This document shows, piece after piece, positions 1 through 12,753 of a stretch of 64,000 bases of DNA. The position numbers and the translations under genes were made by a program. The notes under the pieces are model-generated. The model searched no databases, was not told where the DNA came from, and was given only the letters and a program-made list of their open reading frames with translations. Source of the DNA: Laburnicola sp. R22_1. Taxonomy: Eukaryota > Ascomycota > Dothideomycetes > Pleosporales > Didymosphaeriaceae. The DNA lies in contig JACONQ010000021.1 in the NCBI GenBank assembly GCA_014281115.1, positions 868,001 through 932,000 on the forward strand, written 5' to 3'. Positions within the stretch are counted from its first letter, which is position 1. Each line of letters opens with the position of its first letter.

Positions 1-1550
1 GAAAGATAGAGCGGGACGTCGCCATATTCGTCCCGGATATTGGGGTTCGCACCCTTGGTCAGCAAAAACTTCACGGTTTCGACGTGGCCGTGGAGTATGG
101 CTTTCTCCAGTGCTGTATAATGTTTGTTGTTCTCGTGGTTCACGTTTGCGCCGAAGTCCAGAAGATGCTGGATCACCTTGTCGTGTCCTGTCCGTGACGC
201 TTCGTGAAGAGGCGTGTCACCATTGTGGTCTAAGGCATCTGTTGTCGCCCCACGCTGCAAAAGCAGAAGGACTGTTGTGTCAGATCCTAACCCCGCTGCA
301 GAATGGAGAGCCGTGCCTCCTGCTTGATCTTTCGCATCAAGACGGGCACCGGCTTGGACAAAGCCTCGACAACTTCAAAGTGCTGTTCCTGGGTGGCTGA
401 GCGTAGTGGTGTCCGGCCGTCGTAGAGCTGGGTATTGGGGTCCGCATTGCTTGCAAGCAAAGCCTGCACTGCGTCTAGATGTCCGCTTTCCGCAGCAAGT
501 TGCAGAGCCGTGTAGTTCTCGTCGTCTCGGATGTCGGGGTCAACCTCCCACGACAGGAGCCTTTCCACGACGTCTGTGTGACCACTGGCCGCCGCAAGAT
601 GTAGAGGTGTCCGGCCACCCCGGTCCCTCTCTGACAACTGCGCATTCGCTGCTGCGAGCATTAGCACACAAGACAAGTGCCCGAAAGCAGCAGCGGCATG
701 GACTGCAGTCGAGCCGCAGTCGTTCTTTGTGTCTAAATCCACCACTGGCTCCTGCTGCTTGTGAATCGTGTCCTTAGACATCAGCAAACTTAGCCTCTGA
801 GGGCTGGCTCTGCCCGTCTTGCCGGCTCTCCCTGACTTGGAATGAGAGAGAAGGATCTTAATAACACCATTGTGGTTCCTAAAAATACTTAGGTGCAATG
901 GGGTACATCCCTTTCCCATTTAGAGATTTGCATTTGCCTTCACCGCAATCAAGAACCCCGTGGCCTGCGTGGGCTGCCCAGTGGAGGGCGGACCAGTTGC
1001 TGTCCTCCTCTGCGTCGACCTTAGGGGCGGGCTCGATATCAACCTGCTCATTTGGATCTGCACCCTGCTTAACAAGCAGCTTTGCGATGCATAGCAACCC
1101 TTCCTTTGCCGCATTGACGAGTAGAAAAGACTGCTTGTTTAGGTGGCCGTTGGCATTGATATTATATTGAAGCAGTTTTCCCGTGACTTCTGAGTATCCA
1201 GACCGAATTGCACGTTGCGAGGCGCTTCCTTTAAACAGCTCGTCCGTTTAGATTTATACTCTTTTGCTGCATCAACTCTAGAGCTGTCTTCTCCTAATTA
1301 TTAGCAAGAGCCCGCAACAGTGGTGTTCTACCATCATTGTCTTCCCTATCTACGTCTGCTTCATGGTGAAGCAAAAGCTAAACAAGCTTAACGTGGCTAT
1401 TTTGAGCTGCAATGTGCAAAGCCTCATCCTAAATTGCACTCCTATTTTCCCGCAAATTAAGGACCTTCTCTACCAGATAATAATCCCCACACTCAGCCTC
1501 GAGTTCTAGAAAGCTTCTTACATTAGAACTCTGACAAGCAACAAGAGTTG
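1..1550 (-). pseudogene. Ankyrin-repeat protein gene, broken; continues beyond the left edge
   Basis: Read on the minus strand the region encodes successive ankyrin repeats with the TPLHLAA, GH and LL..GADPN signatures. The best block is 287-919, containing GRTPLHLAAASGHTDVVERL. Repeats continue to the left edge if one base is restored near 358, where the frame slips in the middle of a repeat. A TAA at 920-922 replaces an expected glutamine codon. Another slip lies near 955-965. Between 1100 and 1550 ankyrin repeats are still readable, but with TAG where glutamine is expected in three places. The 5' end (right) dissolves into AT-rich sequence. No start codon or complete frame was found. Ankyrin arrays mediate protein-protein binding; no enzymatic or effector domain is visible. 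The family is confident; the breaks could partly be sequencing error, but the TAG codons fit RIP. Confidence 0.85.
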
Positions 1551-4500
1551 GCTACCCAAGAAGGTATTGTAAAAGTATATGTGCCCATTCTCTAGGCTAT
1601 AGTATAGCGCTATACGTAATCTGCTATTAATTATATTTAGGTTAGTTATAAGTTCCCGCATTATAAACTAAGCCATACCAGGAGCTTTATATAGGGTTAA
1701 TTATCCAGAAGATCTATAACAAGCTTCATAATCTTGTCAATCACAGGCTTAGTAAGGTTATCTAGGGCATCTAATTTTGGCTGTGGCCTGATACTATAAG
1801 CAACACAATAGTAATGCATATACTAGTGCTAAACGGCATATTAAAGGAAATTGTAGTTAATTCCGTTAATATTTATCGTTTACTTCTCGGGCTCGTCTAA
1901 GTCCCTATTTAGTTGCTTTTCCTTAGCCGAGACAAGGTTCTAGAGAAGGTTCTAGAGATAGGATAAGCATGGGTATATAAGTTTCTATTCGTTTAACTAT
2001 GGCAAAACCTCTTACAGCCATTTTTAAAGAACCCGCTTACTATAGTAAGCGTAGAATATGCAAACTTCGCCTCGCTTAATATCCACTATTAGACTAAGCT
2101 TACGAACTAAATCGTCGTCGATTTTATAAGGAACAAAATCTTAATTAATGCCGCTTTTTAAAATTAACGCCGCCTCCACTAAGAGTAGTGCAATGGCAAC
2201 TAATAGCTTCTTAGGTCTTAGTAGCCATAGAGCAAAGTTAATCCATACCAAAGAGTAGACAATCCACACTAGTAGTAAGCTAAGTGTCTTGCGAATAAGA
2301 TCCTAGAAAATGCTATAGAGCAATAGGAGAGTCTCTAAGATATATTATAGTACGGAATAGGAACTAAGGCGTTTAATTAGTCTAAGATAAGCTTAATATA
2401 AAGGAAGTTATCCATAGTAGAGAGACGTATGCTAATAGCCAACTTAAGTACTTTAAACTTAGGACTGCTAGCAATTAAGCAATCTCTTTAAGACTAAATA
2501 TATTGTTTAATACTAGTTCTATATTTCTTATAGTTATCTATTTAATTACCGCGATATAACTAAGTAGAGGTAATCTTCTAATCTCTTATAAGTTATTTAT
2601 ATCGCAAGACCTATTTAAATTTAAGCTCTCTAGCTTCTTATGTACCTAGGCTTTAACTACTATAGCGGCCTAGTTAATAGCTTCCTTAATTTTAGCGTCG
2701 CTTATATAAAATATATACACTTTTAAGTCTATAGAGCAATACAAAAGATTCTTTAGAAATTTAGCCATTAGTGCTATTAGGCACTTGTTAATAGCATTAA
2801 TAATAAAAAAGAACTCTCTATTATTAAAATGGCGGATTATTGTCTATATTTATATCTAGAGATTTTCTTTAGTTGCAATAATTATTAAAGTCTTTTATAA
2901 TAAGAAACTTAGAGAAAATAGATAGAGTTTTTATAAGTAGCTACCTTATAATCTTTATTATTAATATTAACAATACTATGTTACAAAGATAGTCCCTTCT
3001 ATTAAAAAAGAAGTAGGCCACTATTTATAATAGATTATAGTCTTTTATAAGCTACTTAAAGATATAGTTAATATTCTACTCTTACTAAACCTTAGTTTCT
3101 AGAAGATAATTATTATAACCAACACGATTTTGTTAGTAGAGAGAGTAAATTTTTTTTTTTAGGTAATATATAACTTATAAGAAGCCAAACTAAAATTTAA
3201 TATAACTCTACTTTTATTATATATAACTATTATACTTTACTGGTAAAAAAAGCTATAGTAATATTAAGGAGGGGCGTATTATGATGGGTACGGGTGTAAG
3301 GTCGTCTAAGTATAGCAGAAGTCTAGATGGTAAATCTACGCTGTGGTGGAGGACTATAAGCGAGGATTTTAGTCTAGAAATAAGCGAAAACTTAGACTTC
3401 TTAGCGAGTTCGAATCTCGCCCTCTCCCCCTCTGGTTTTTAAACACTAAAAAACCAATCTTTGTAGATAAGAAGAAAAGTAGCCTAAATAAGCTAGTATC
3501 TCTAATAATTAAGAAATTTCTAACTATTTAAGCTAGTCTTAACTAAGTTACTAGATTAAACTTATAGGATAGGAAAGCTATTAGCAAGTACCTCTAATAA
3601 TTAAGAAATCTTTAACTAGTTACAAGTCTTAATAAGTTATTAAGATTTAAACTTATAGAATAAGAAAGTTAATTAAGGCATATTACTATCTTCTAATTTT
3701 GAAAAAAAACTTTGTTAGAAATTTTAATTTTACGCTTTGGACAGACAATAGGCCACGAGTGTTAGTTTTCTCTTAACCCCCTTTAAAGGGCTTTTTTCAC
3801 TAGGGGAAAGTGTCCCTTGTCTACCTGTACGATTTGCCTGTGACTATATTTACTTTACAGAAAATTTAGAAGCAATAGAAACGTTAATAATAATAGTAAT
3901 ATTAAAATCTACTTATAGTATACGCTAGTATATCTTAAATAGATAACTACTATTTAAATAATAATCTATTCTATTTATAATAATAAGTTCTTAACTTTAC
4001 TATACTTATTAGCGCTTATAATATAAATAGCTTTAAAATTAATATACTATTTACGCTATTTTAACTATTTACTAATAATACTTACAAATAATAATTACTA
4101 CTATACTTATATATAGCTATATAAGGCTAAAAAGAAGGAACGTAATAGAGAAATAAATAATATTAGGATTTTTAAGAAGGTAGTAATGAAGTGCTATAAC
4201 TTGCCTAAGGGTACGCTTATTAAATTAATCTTATGTTCCTAGGAGAAAAGTAGAACTAGCACACTATTACTAAACCTAATTTATATATTTCTTCTAGGCT
4301 ATAATTTAGTTATTGCCCTTAGATAGACGAACTTTAACTAATATAGAGAGGCTAAGGCGAGCGAATAGTTCTATACACTCTTTATGCTTTCGAGACACTA
4401 GTTTTATATTAGCAGAAATTTAGAGTAGGGAATCTCTAAGTAAGAGCTTTGCACTTCTTCTTACCACGCTTATAATAGCGCTATAATCTCTCCTACGTGC

Positions 4501-4924
4501 CTGTCTTCTTCTAGAAACTTTATAAGCCTTATAAAGTGAATATTTCTTAGAATTAAGACTTTGTAAGAGATGACTATAGTTGTATATCTAATATATAGCC
4601 TGTGGTTAAAGCGTTAATACACTATTTAAGAGTTAGAGCTAATAAATAACTAGTATTATAATATATAGAATACTAAGCTCTATAAATCTCTTTCTTAAAG
4701 ATACTAACTATTATCTTATAAGAAGTAATACCTATAAAATTACTTAAGTTTTACGCTAGAAACTAGATAAGAGGCAAAATAGTAGTCTATATATCCTATA
4801 AAATCTTATTATAGATAGTTCTAAACAACCCAAATATAGCGTTAATCTATATTAATAAATAAGGAGCTTACTATAGCATACTAAAAAAGATCTTTATAAC
4901 TATAATAGTTTAATAAAATGTATA
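1551..4924. other. AT-rich RIP-eroded intergenic region without recognisable gene
   Basis: A 3.4-kb stretch strongly enriched in TA dinucleotides and poor in CpA/TpG, with stops in all frames. I see no domain of a known element. It is most likely an old repeat reduced beyond recognition by RIP. The only less eroded islands are 3270-3430, which holds a tRNA-like relic, and 3720-3840. Confidence 0.6.
3348..3427 (+). tRNA. tRNA-like relic (T-arm/box B with partly paired acceptor)
   Basis: GCGAG-TTCGAAT-CTCGC at 3404-3420 is a perfect 5-bp T stem with a canonical 7-nt T loop. Seven bases follow (CCTCTCC, 3421-3427) that pair at five of seven positions with 3348-3354. A 6-bp stem AGTCTA/TAGACT (3371-3376, 3393-3398) encloses 16 nt, too long for a plain anticodon loop, so it might hold an intron or belong to another arm. 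The D arm is poor. It may be a decayed tRNA gene or the head of a tRNA-derived SINE, mutated like its surroundings. Low confidence as a functional tRNA. Confidence 0.3.
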
Positions 4925-5160
4925 TGTCAGATAGACGGTCACTGTGCATTCCAGTGATAATTTCTCTGTGAAATACACTGAGGAGGCTGGCGCACTACTG
5001 TTTTGCATTGCCCCTGTACTATCCTAGATAGTACAAGGGCCTTAGCATAGATAGAAACTTCTCGCGATAGCTGGGCTTCTCCATCACAATAAAATCATCA
5101 CAGTCATCAATTCTCATTAATATATTATCTTAAAGTGACAGAACACTATCAAATCTAACA
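4925..5160 (+). repeat. C1 5' LTR
   Basis: This 236-bp LTR contains the palindrome at 5016-5034 (GTACTAT-N5-ATAGTAC) and several CACTGTG-type short inverted repeats. It matches 10056-10291 except at three CpA/TpA positions. Confidence 0.95.
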
Positions 5161-5201
5161 ATTAAGAGTCTCACTGCCTCAATCGACCCTAAGAAAAGAC
5201 A

Positions 5202-8200
5202 ATGTCGCTGTCAACGCTCCGCGACTCAACGATCGTGTTGACTAATTACACTAACTATACACTATGGCTGCAGCAGCTAAAAGCGCGATGCGAGCTAATG
5301 GATATATGGCCCATTATCAATCCAGACGGAGCCAAACTCCCACGCGAAAAGCCGACACCGCCGTCGCCGCCAGAAATAGCGAGTTACCAGCCGATTATCC
5401 GCGTAAACGACGACGATTAACAGAACCCTCCAACACGCCCATTAGAGCTATTAAACTCAGGCCTTAAGGCATATAAGGAGGACATTGAGTTCTATAAGAT
5501 ACAGCTTAAGGACTACAAGATTAAGGACAAAGAATACTAAGAAGAGAGAACAAGTCTTAAGAAAGTGGTTATCTATATCCAATCTACTATGTTGCAACAC
5601 CTGCAACGTAACTGCTGCAAGCCTGGAGAGCAGATCTGAAAATGGATCAAATCTCTAACGCAGACAGTAGGCGTTGATAAGGAAGACGAGCGGGATAGGG
5701 CGAGAGCACGATACCTATAGGCTCTTAAGCCAATGAGACAACCCTTAAACTGGGATACCTGGCTAACTAAGTATGATCAGGCAGCTACAGAAGTAGAGAC
5801 GAACAATGTCGCTGAAGTACAATTAATCCATAATACTATGAAGGACTTCCTAACTGCGATTATGAAGGCTGCCCCTACCTAGGGCGTGTCCTTTTAAGAA
5901 ACTGGACGCCAAGACGCAGATATAACAAGGAAGGAGATGATGAAACGCTTCTAAGAACATATGGCAATACTCCACCTAATTAAGGGCAAATAGCATAGGG
6001 GCGCCTTTGCTGCTGGTGAGCCATCTCTCGCTGCTAGTGGTGTATCCACCCTAGGCACTGACAGGGACGCCTCTTACGCTGCCGAAGACGCGCCATCTTC
6101 CACAAATAACCAACGTGGACGGGGGAGACCTTGACAAAAACGATCCTTTGGTTAAAGTACTATATCCAAGCAGTCCTTAATAGAGGATACAATAGTAGTT
6201 AAAGGCAGAAAATGCCCTACTTGTGGACAAAGGCATAGTCTAAAAGACTGCTTCTACGCATACCTAGATTATACACCAGAGTGGTTTAGGCCACAACCTG
6301 GCTTTACAGACATAGTACAATACAGGATCCAAAATAATTCAGATCTACAAGAGGAGATAAGGAAGGTGAAAAGACTAAGGTCTTAAACACCTAGAATCAA
6401 ACTATCGCATACTCCTACTCCAACCCAAATTACTGAGGTTACTAACAATAAATGACTAGATGGCAGACGAATTACTGTCCTCTCAGCGAGCTTCAATGCT
6501 ATCGCATCTTCCTACTACTTAGACCTAAATACCTATCCACTACGTTACTCCGCGATCCTTGATTCTGGCACAACATGCCACATCTTCAACAATATCGACC
6601 GTTTCGTCACAATGCGACCACCATCGCCAGGAGACTTTATATAGGCGGGATTATTACGAGTTTGGATAAGGGGATATGGGAGTGTCCATCTACACGTTAA
6701 GAGCGTACATGGAAATAGGGTACTAAGGCTAGACAATGTTACCTACTGCCCTAATCTGCTATGCAATCTTGTGTCCTTCCAATTACTTCGCAGGCAAGGC
6801 CTCTGGTGGGACACAAAGGCAGATCCAACAACAATTAAGAGAAGGGACAATACAGTCCTAGCTAACCTTCAAGAACTCTATAGTCAATGGGTACTAGAAT
6901 ACATGCCCGAACAAAATTGTACTATACATAATAGTACGTATGCCACACACAAAATCACAACGCGCACCGCACGAGGTGTGCAGATGGCAGACGCTATCAC
7001 ATGGCATAAACAACTAGGCCACCCAGGTCCTTAGGCACTAGAACACACTGTGAATCACTGTGAGGGGGTGCGCCTCAAAGGACTTACTACAGTCTAATAC
7101 GACGCCTGCGGCAGATTAAAGCTCAAGCGACAAATTAGACAACAACCTAGGCAAATTAACGACGGTCCTGGCGAGAGAGTCGCTATAGACTTTCACGATT
7201 ATGAAGATCAGAGCTTCACTAGCGAGAAAAGCCAGATGCTCATCACCGATTGATTCTCAGGCATAGCTTGGGATTTCTACTTCAAAGACAATCGACCAGC
7301 ACGAACAATCATTAAGTTGCTGAAGGAATTTGTACTATTCATAAAAGTACAATTTAATGTAACGGTTAAGGTCATCGAATCTGACAATGAGATCTTTTTA
7401 GTCAAACAAGACGTTCATAGGTGGTGCGTCAGTGAAGGTATTGTTATCGAGCCTTTAGCACCTGATACCCAAGCTCAAAATGGAGGAGCTGAACGCTCAG
7501 GGGGTGTAATCAAGGAGAAGGGTCGTGCAATGCGACTTGACGCCAATCTCCCTTTCAACCTATAGCCAGAAATCACACGAGCGGCCGTATACCTATACAA
7601 TCGAACTCCGAACTACGCTAACTGATAGCGATCACCACACGAAGTATTCTTTACGATAGTTGCTTTCTAAAATAGCATTGTCACTTAACTAAAGAAACCA
7701 AACCAGGCTTACCTTAGGGCCTATAGCTGTAAAGCCTTCGCCTTAACTAACAATACTAAACGCGGCAAGAGTAAGCTCCAAAGGTTAGACCCGAAGGCAT
7801 GGGTTGGATACCTAGTGGGCTACCGATCATCAAACATCTGGAGGATATGGATCCCACCACTCAACAAAGTCATTAGTACACGCGACGTCATCTTTGACGA
7901 AGATAAGGTGTTCTTAGGTAAAACAGAGGACCTATTAGACAACCATATGCATAGCACTACTGAAGAGATTGCTGCATGGACCCAATTAGTAGAGTTGCTA
8001 CCTCCACTACCTAAGTAAGAAAACACTGAATTCTTCTATAAGGATAAGTCAATCACTAACACCCGCAATCGCGAGGATAAAGAAGAAGACCCGCCAGGGT
8101 ATTACTAAGGGAGGAAGATTAATTACACCTACCCAACACCACTAGTAACACCTCCACCTGTCGCATTGCTTGTCTAATTAATGGCGAGTTTCGAACACGA

Positions 8201-9995
8201 TCAACACGACTAGTTACCCATTGGATTACCACAGCCAGATCAACGCGCTGTGCCATGGGCAGCCGCTTTCCTAGCAGGTACACAAGCAGGAAGCAGAGGC
8301 AAGTATAAGGGGAAGCCGCTCAACAAAGCTCAATTCAATCGCATGCTCGCAACAGGACAGAAACCCCACTAAAGTCAATTACCAGAACCTCCATCTAGCG
8401 GAACACGGATAGACAATCACCCGCTATTCAACATGTGGAAGGAGGCCGAGCAGGTACACCTACAAAGCCACAAGGAAATGAAGTCTTGGAGTGAGGTGTC
8501 CATTACCCCAGTGCGATCACGCGGCCACCAAATCCTCGATTGCATGTGGGTGTATACTTATAAACTCGACAAACATTATCAATTTCAGAAGTGCAAGGCT
8601 AGGTTAGTAGTGCGCGGAGATCAACAACGCCACCTTACTACTCAAGACACCTATGCTGCAACCCTCGCAGGACGATCATTTCGCCTGATCATGTCCATGG
8701 CAGCTCGATACGACCTAGAGCTCAGCCAGTACGACGTCACCAACGCTTTCGTCCATGCGAATCTGGACAGAGAACTCTACATGAGAATGCCGCGAGGTTA
8801 CACACGACCTGGCACTATCCTACAGTTGCACAAGGCACTGTATGGTCTTCGAATCTCACCACTGCTGTAGCAGAGAGAATTTACCAGCGCTCTTAGGGAT
8901 CTTGGTTTTACTACAGTCCCTTATAAGCCTTGCTATATAATCAAAGACAGCATCATCATCTTCTTCTATGTAGACGACCTCATCGTCGCCTACTCTAAAG
9001 ATCAGAAACACGCTGCTAACGCAGTAATAGAAAAGATAAGTACACAGTTCATCCTCACTGGTGGTAATGATCTTCAGTGGTTTCTAGGGATTGAAATTGT
9101 CAGAGACCGTGCAAACAGGCAACTCTGGCTGTCCCAGGCGTCCTATATAGACAAGATCAATCGCCTAATCGACCAACGCGACCTTAAACACGATACCCCA
9201 ATGTCCGCAGTCGAACTGCTACCCCAAGAAGGACTCGCTACAAAGGCTGAGATTAATCGATACCAGCGAAAGATCGGATCAATCCTTTACGCCGCAGTAA
9301 CCACACGCCCTGATATCGCATTCGCAAGCTCTCGATTATCGCGATTCCTGTCAAATCCCAGCGAGGAGCATCACAACGCCGCCGACCGCGTACTGCTTTA
9401 CCTGTCCTCCACCTGATTATTAGGGCTACGCTTTGGAGGAGCAGACACTTATGAGGTTGCTAGCGATGCCTTGTTCGCCGACAACACCCTCGATAGAAAG
9501 AGCTCACAAGGATACATCATCAAGCTGTTTAGTGGTCTTGTTGCCTGGAAGGCGAGCAAGCAAGACACAGTCACCACCTCAACAACTAAAGCTAAGTTGC
9601 TAGCCCTTTTACAAGTTGCAAAAGAGGCACTCTTTACCTCTCAGTTAATCACTGAACTCAAGATCAAACTCTCCCCATCAACAATCACTATCAACTGCGA
9701 TAATCAACAAACTATTCGACTCGTTACCGAAGAAATCGCCAAGTTACAGACTAAGCTCAGGCACGTCGATATACACAATTATTGGCTTCGATAAGAAGTA
9801 GCTTGTGGAGCTATTAAAATCCAATACTAACAATCAGAAGAAATAGCAGCAGATGGCCTCACAAAGGCTCTGCCAGCTGGAAAATGGGCCAAGTTCGTAA
9901 ATCAACTCGGACTTGAAGACGTCAAGGGTAGGATCACCGACCATGAGGTCGACCTGGACGAATTAGAACAAAGGATGGAAGCTTTTGGACTATGA
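5202..9995 (+). pseudogene. C1 gag-pol polyprotein, single frame with RIP stops
   Basis: From ATG at 5202 to TGA at 9993-9995 all recognisable segments stay in one frame (1598 codons including stop), interrupted only by stop codons, mostly TAG/TAA where Gln is expected. Domains in order: Gag N-terminus (LTNYTNYTLWLQQLKA); zinc knuckle C-x2-C-x3-H-x4-C near 6210-6255; aspartic protease DSGTT near 6561; integrase HHCC zinc finger (WHKQLGH near 7000, then YDACGRLK) and catalytic D-D-E segment near 7180-7520; reverse transcriptase from about 8530 with QYDVTNAFVHANL and YVDDL at 8967-8981; RNase H near 9470-9790. The length is normal for copia. No net frameshift was seen, so RIP rather than decay by indels inactivated it. 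Confidence 0.93.
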
Positions 9996-10055
9996 GCAAT
10001 AGTACAGCTGCGAAGAATTGGGTCCAGCTTAGGATGGCTCCAAGCTGAGGGGGTG

Positions 10056-10291
10056 TGTCAGATAGACGGTCACTGTGCATTCCAGTGATAATTTCTCTGT
10101 GAAATACACTGAGGAGGCTGGCGCACTACTGTTTTGCATTGCCCCTGTACTATCCTAGATAGTACAAGGGCCTTAGCATAGATAGAAACTTCTCGCGATA
10201 GCTGGGCTTCTCCATCACAATAAAATCATCACAGTCATCAATTCTTATTAATATATTATCTTAAAGTGACAGAACACTATTAAATCTGACA
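10056..10291 (+). repeat. C1 3' LTR
   Basis: Second 236-bp LTR, preceded by the polypurine tract and followed by the target duplication GTATA. Confidence 0.95.
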
Positions 10292-10452
10292 GTATACTAG
10301 ATCTAAAGGCTTTCTTAAGTATACATATACATATATATCTTTAATAATTCTATAATATATATTACTAGTTTCTACTTTAATAAGCACCTAAATATTAAAT
10401 AAGAATATTAACCCTCTTAAAAATTGTTAGGTCTTAATTATACGGCATACTA

Positions 10453-12568
10453 TAGTAGGGTGACACAAAAAAAAGCGCCTAGTAAAAAGATATCTTTTTA
10501 AAAGTTATATAACTAGGTGAGTTTTAATACTATGTAAATAAAAAGTATACCTTTTTAGGGAGAAGATTTGGGAGAGTTAGTATAGAAGGTTAGTAAGAGC
10601 TTAATAATCAGCGCTAACTAGAGGTATCTTAGTAAAGTTAAGAAAAATTTTTCTTAAAACTTTGACTCTATATAACTTTTTTCTACGTAGATAAAATTCT
10701 ATAACTTATATATAGTATAGTTTAGTCTATAAGGACTATACAACCTAATCTTTATTATAGGTTTATTCATAGAAATAATAATTATAAGGAAAAAGATAAA
10801 AATTAATTAAAATTAAACAATTAGATAGAACTAGTAAATAATATATAACTAGTACTTAGTATACCGTCCTTTAGCCTCTATAATGTTATTATAACGCTTA
10901 GGCAAAGATAGTATACAATGATCTATAGCCTCCTGTGGAATTGAATCCCACTCCTCTTGTATAGCTCTTTTAAAGGCTTCTACACTAGATTTACTAGTGC
11001 CAAAGCCTAAAGAAGCCCTATTTCTTTTTCCTAGCCTATCTTTTAATAGACTCCAAACGTTTTATATAGGATTTAAGTCTGGTGAATAGGGTGGATGCCC
11101 AAAAACAAAGACTTTATTCCTAGAAAACCACCTTTTCACCTGTGGAGTTCCGTGGATCTTCGAATTATCCTGTTGAAATTTCCAGCCTAGTTATAATTAG
11201 TATAAAGAATAAGATTATAAAAATATAATATATATATATATTATATATATTAAAAGAAAAAGAAAAAAGAAGAAAAAGGAGTACTTTACTTACCTCTTTT
11301 TAAAAGAGGTTTTAAGATAGGATTTAAACACTCCTGTATATATCTAGTGTTATTAAAGATGCTAGTTTTAATAGGGTCCCTTAAAAACACTAGTTTAGAA
11401 CGTTCTCCTATCCAAATACAGTCCCAGACTAAGATAGAAATATCTCGCGCTTTCAGTGAATTAGTACTAGCTCAAAAAAAAAGATATAAAAAAAAGTAAA
11501 ATAGCCCAATTATAGAGAAAAAAGGGCTCTATAATTCTAGAATTTAAAAAAAATTAATAACTTACTAGTTGTTCGGTTTTTACGCTGTTCAGGCCCAATT
11601 TTCGATTTTCCCCTTTTTCTTATATATTCTTGCCTATTACCATGCCCCCTTTGGATAGTAGACTCGTCAGAAAATATAACTTTAGCAAAGTTAATATTTT
11701 CTAGCTCCTTAACTATCTCTTTAGCCCAGAATTCTCTTCTTTTAGCTCTTTCTTTAGTTAACTAGGCCTTATTCTTAGAGACGTTAAAAGAATAGTCTTC
11801 TCCTTTTAAAACTCTCTGTAACGTCCTCTTAGTAAAGCCAAAACTATTCTCTTCTAATAGCCTCTTATTTGTCTTCTTAGGGCTTTTAGTTAAATCCCTA
11901 TTAATAACTCTTTTCTCCCTAGAAGTAACCGTAGTTACTCTCCCTTGTTTTACCCCTTTTAATAAGTTATCTCCTTATTTTTCTTATTAATACGTCTAAT
12001 AGCAGTCTTAATAGATTGTAGAGGCTTATTAAGGGTAGTAGCAATAGTAGAATTAGAAGTATTTGCTTTTTAAGTAAAGAAACTTAACTTTCGAGTTTTG
12101 ACAATTTTGGCTCCATTCGAGGAAATACAAAAGAGAAAATTTACTAGACAAAAGATATTATATTATACTATAATGTTAGTAATAAATCACGTGATTTAAT
12201 TAACTTTTAAAATCACGTAATTTTTTAACCTTAAATAATTTCTTAATTAAGTTATATAAGTACTCCGAAGTTTTGCTTACGTAATTTACACTAGGCCTAG
12301 AATAGCTAGTAAAAACATTAGCCTAGTAGCATACTAAATAAAAAAGTCATAACGCCTTAAAAATTGACTTTCTGGAAACACTAAGTTTAGAGATAGATAC
12401 CTTAAGGACTCTGCTTTATAAGCACATAACTAGTACCTAATTATAATCCCCTATATCTTCTCTTTAAAACCGTATACTTTTTATTTACATAGTATTAAAA
12501 CTCACTTAGTTATATAACTTTTAAAAAGGTATCTTTTTACTAGGCGCTTTTTTTGTGTTACCCTACTG
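10453..12568 (-). mobile_element. Tc1/mariner-type DNA transposon with long terminal inverted repeats
   Basis: Inverted repeats of about 97 bp (10453-10550 and 12472-12568), starting YAGTAGGGTRACACAAA, are flanked by TA on both sides as expected for Tc1/mariner insertion. The inverted similarity continues weakly inward. The interior encodes a DDE transposase on the minus strand. The 2116-bp length is somewhat above a minimal Tc1 element because of the long repeats and introns. Confidence 0.88.
10849..12120 (-). pseudogene. Tc1-type DDE transposase relic with two introns
   Basis: Minus-strand reading gives exon 1 (from about 12120 to 11566) with VIFSDESTIQRGHGN, the first catalytic Asp region of Tc1 transposases. 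Exon 2 (11449-11294) has VWDCIWIGERSKLVFL. Exon 3 (11186-10849) has QQDNSKIH and HPPYSPDLNPI-stop-NVW, the second Asp and the site near the final acidic residue. Proposed introns 11450-11565 (a TACTAAT-like branch site, end AG) and 11187-11293 start GTAAGT. Stops inside exons are TAG/TAA, consistent with RIP at CAG/CAA. The N-terminal helix-turn-helix part is too eroded to place the start. The transposase would cut and paste the element at TA sites; this copy is dead. Confidence 0.85.
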
Positions 12569-12572
12569 TACT

Positions 12573-12735
12573 ATAATAATAGTAGATAGTTATATAGGAC
12601 CTTTGTAATAATAGTAAAAGGTTATAATATATAGGATTTTTGCAATAATGGCAGATAGTTATATAGGACTTTTATAATAATAATAGTAGATAGATATATA
12701 AGACCTCTATAATAATAGTAGATAGTAATAACTTA
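12573..12735. repeat. Degenerate ~34-bp tandem repeat
   Basis: About four and a half copies of a unit resembling AATAATAGTAGATAGTTATA followed by an AGGAC-containing tail. The array lies between the Tc1-type element and copia C2. No coding capacity. Confidence 0.65.
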
Positions 12736-12753
12736 GATAACTTATAGTCTAAG

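Larger units (their letters stand above)
4925..10291 (+). mobile_element. Complete Ty1/copia LTR retrotransposon C1 (5367 bp)
   Basis: Two 236-bp LTRs beginning TGT and ending ACA enclose one gag-pol frame. The element is flanked by the 5-bp target duplication GTATA (4920-4924 and 10292-10296). A purine tract (GAGGGGG) lies directly before the 3' LTR. The order protease-integrase-reverse transcriptase-RNase H is that of copia elements. The LTRs differ at only three sites, all CpA/TpA transitions, so the insertion is young or was hit by RIP soon after arrival. It cannot encode a full polyprotein because of many in-frame stops. It sits in older AT-rich repeat DNA. Confidence 0.95.
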
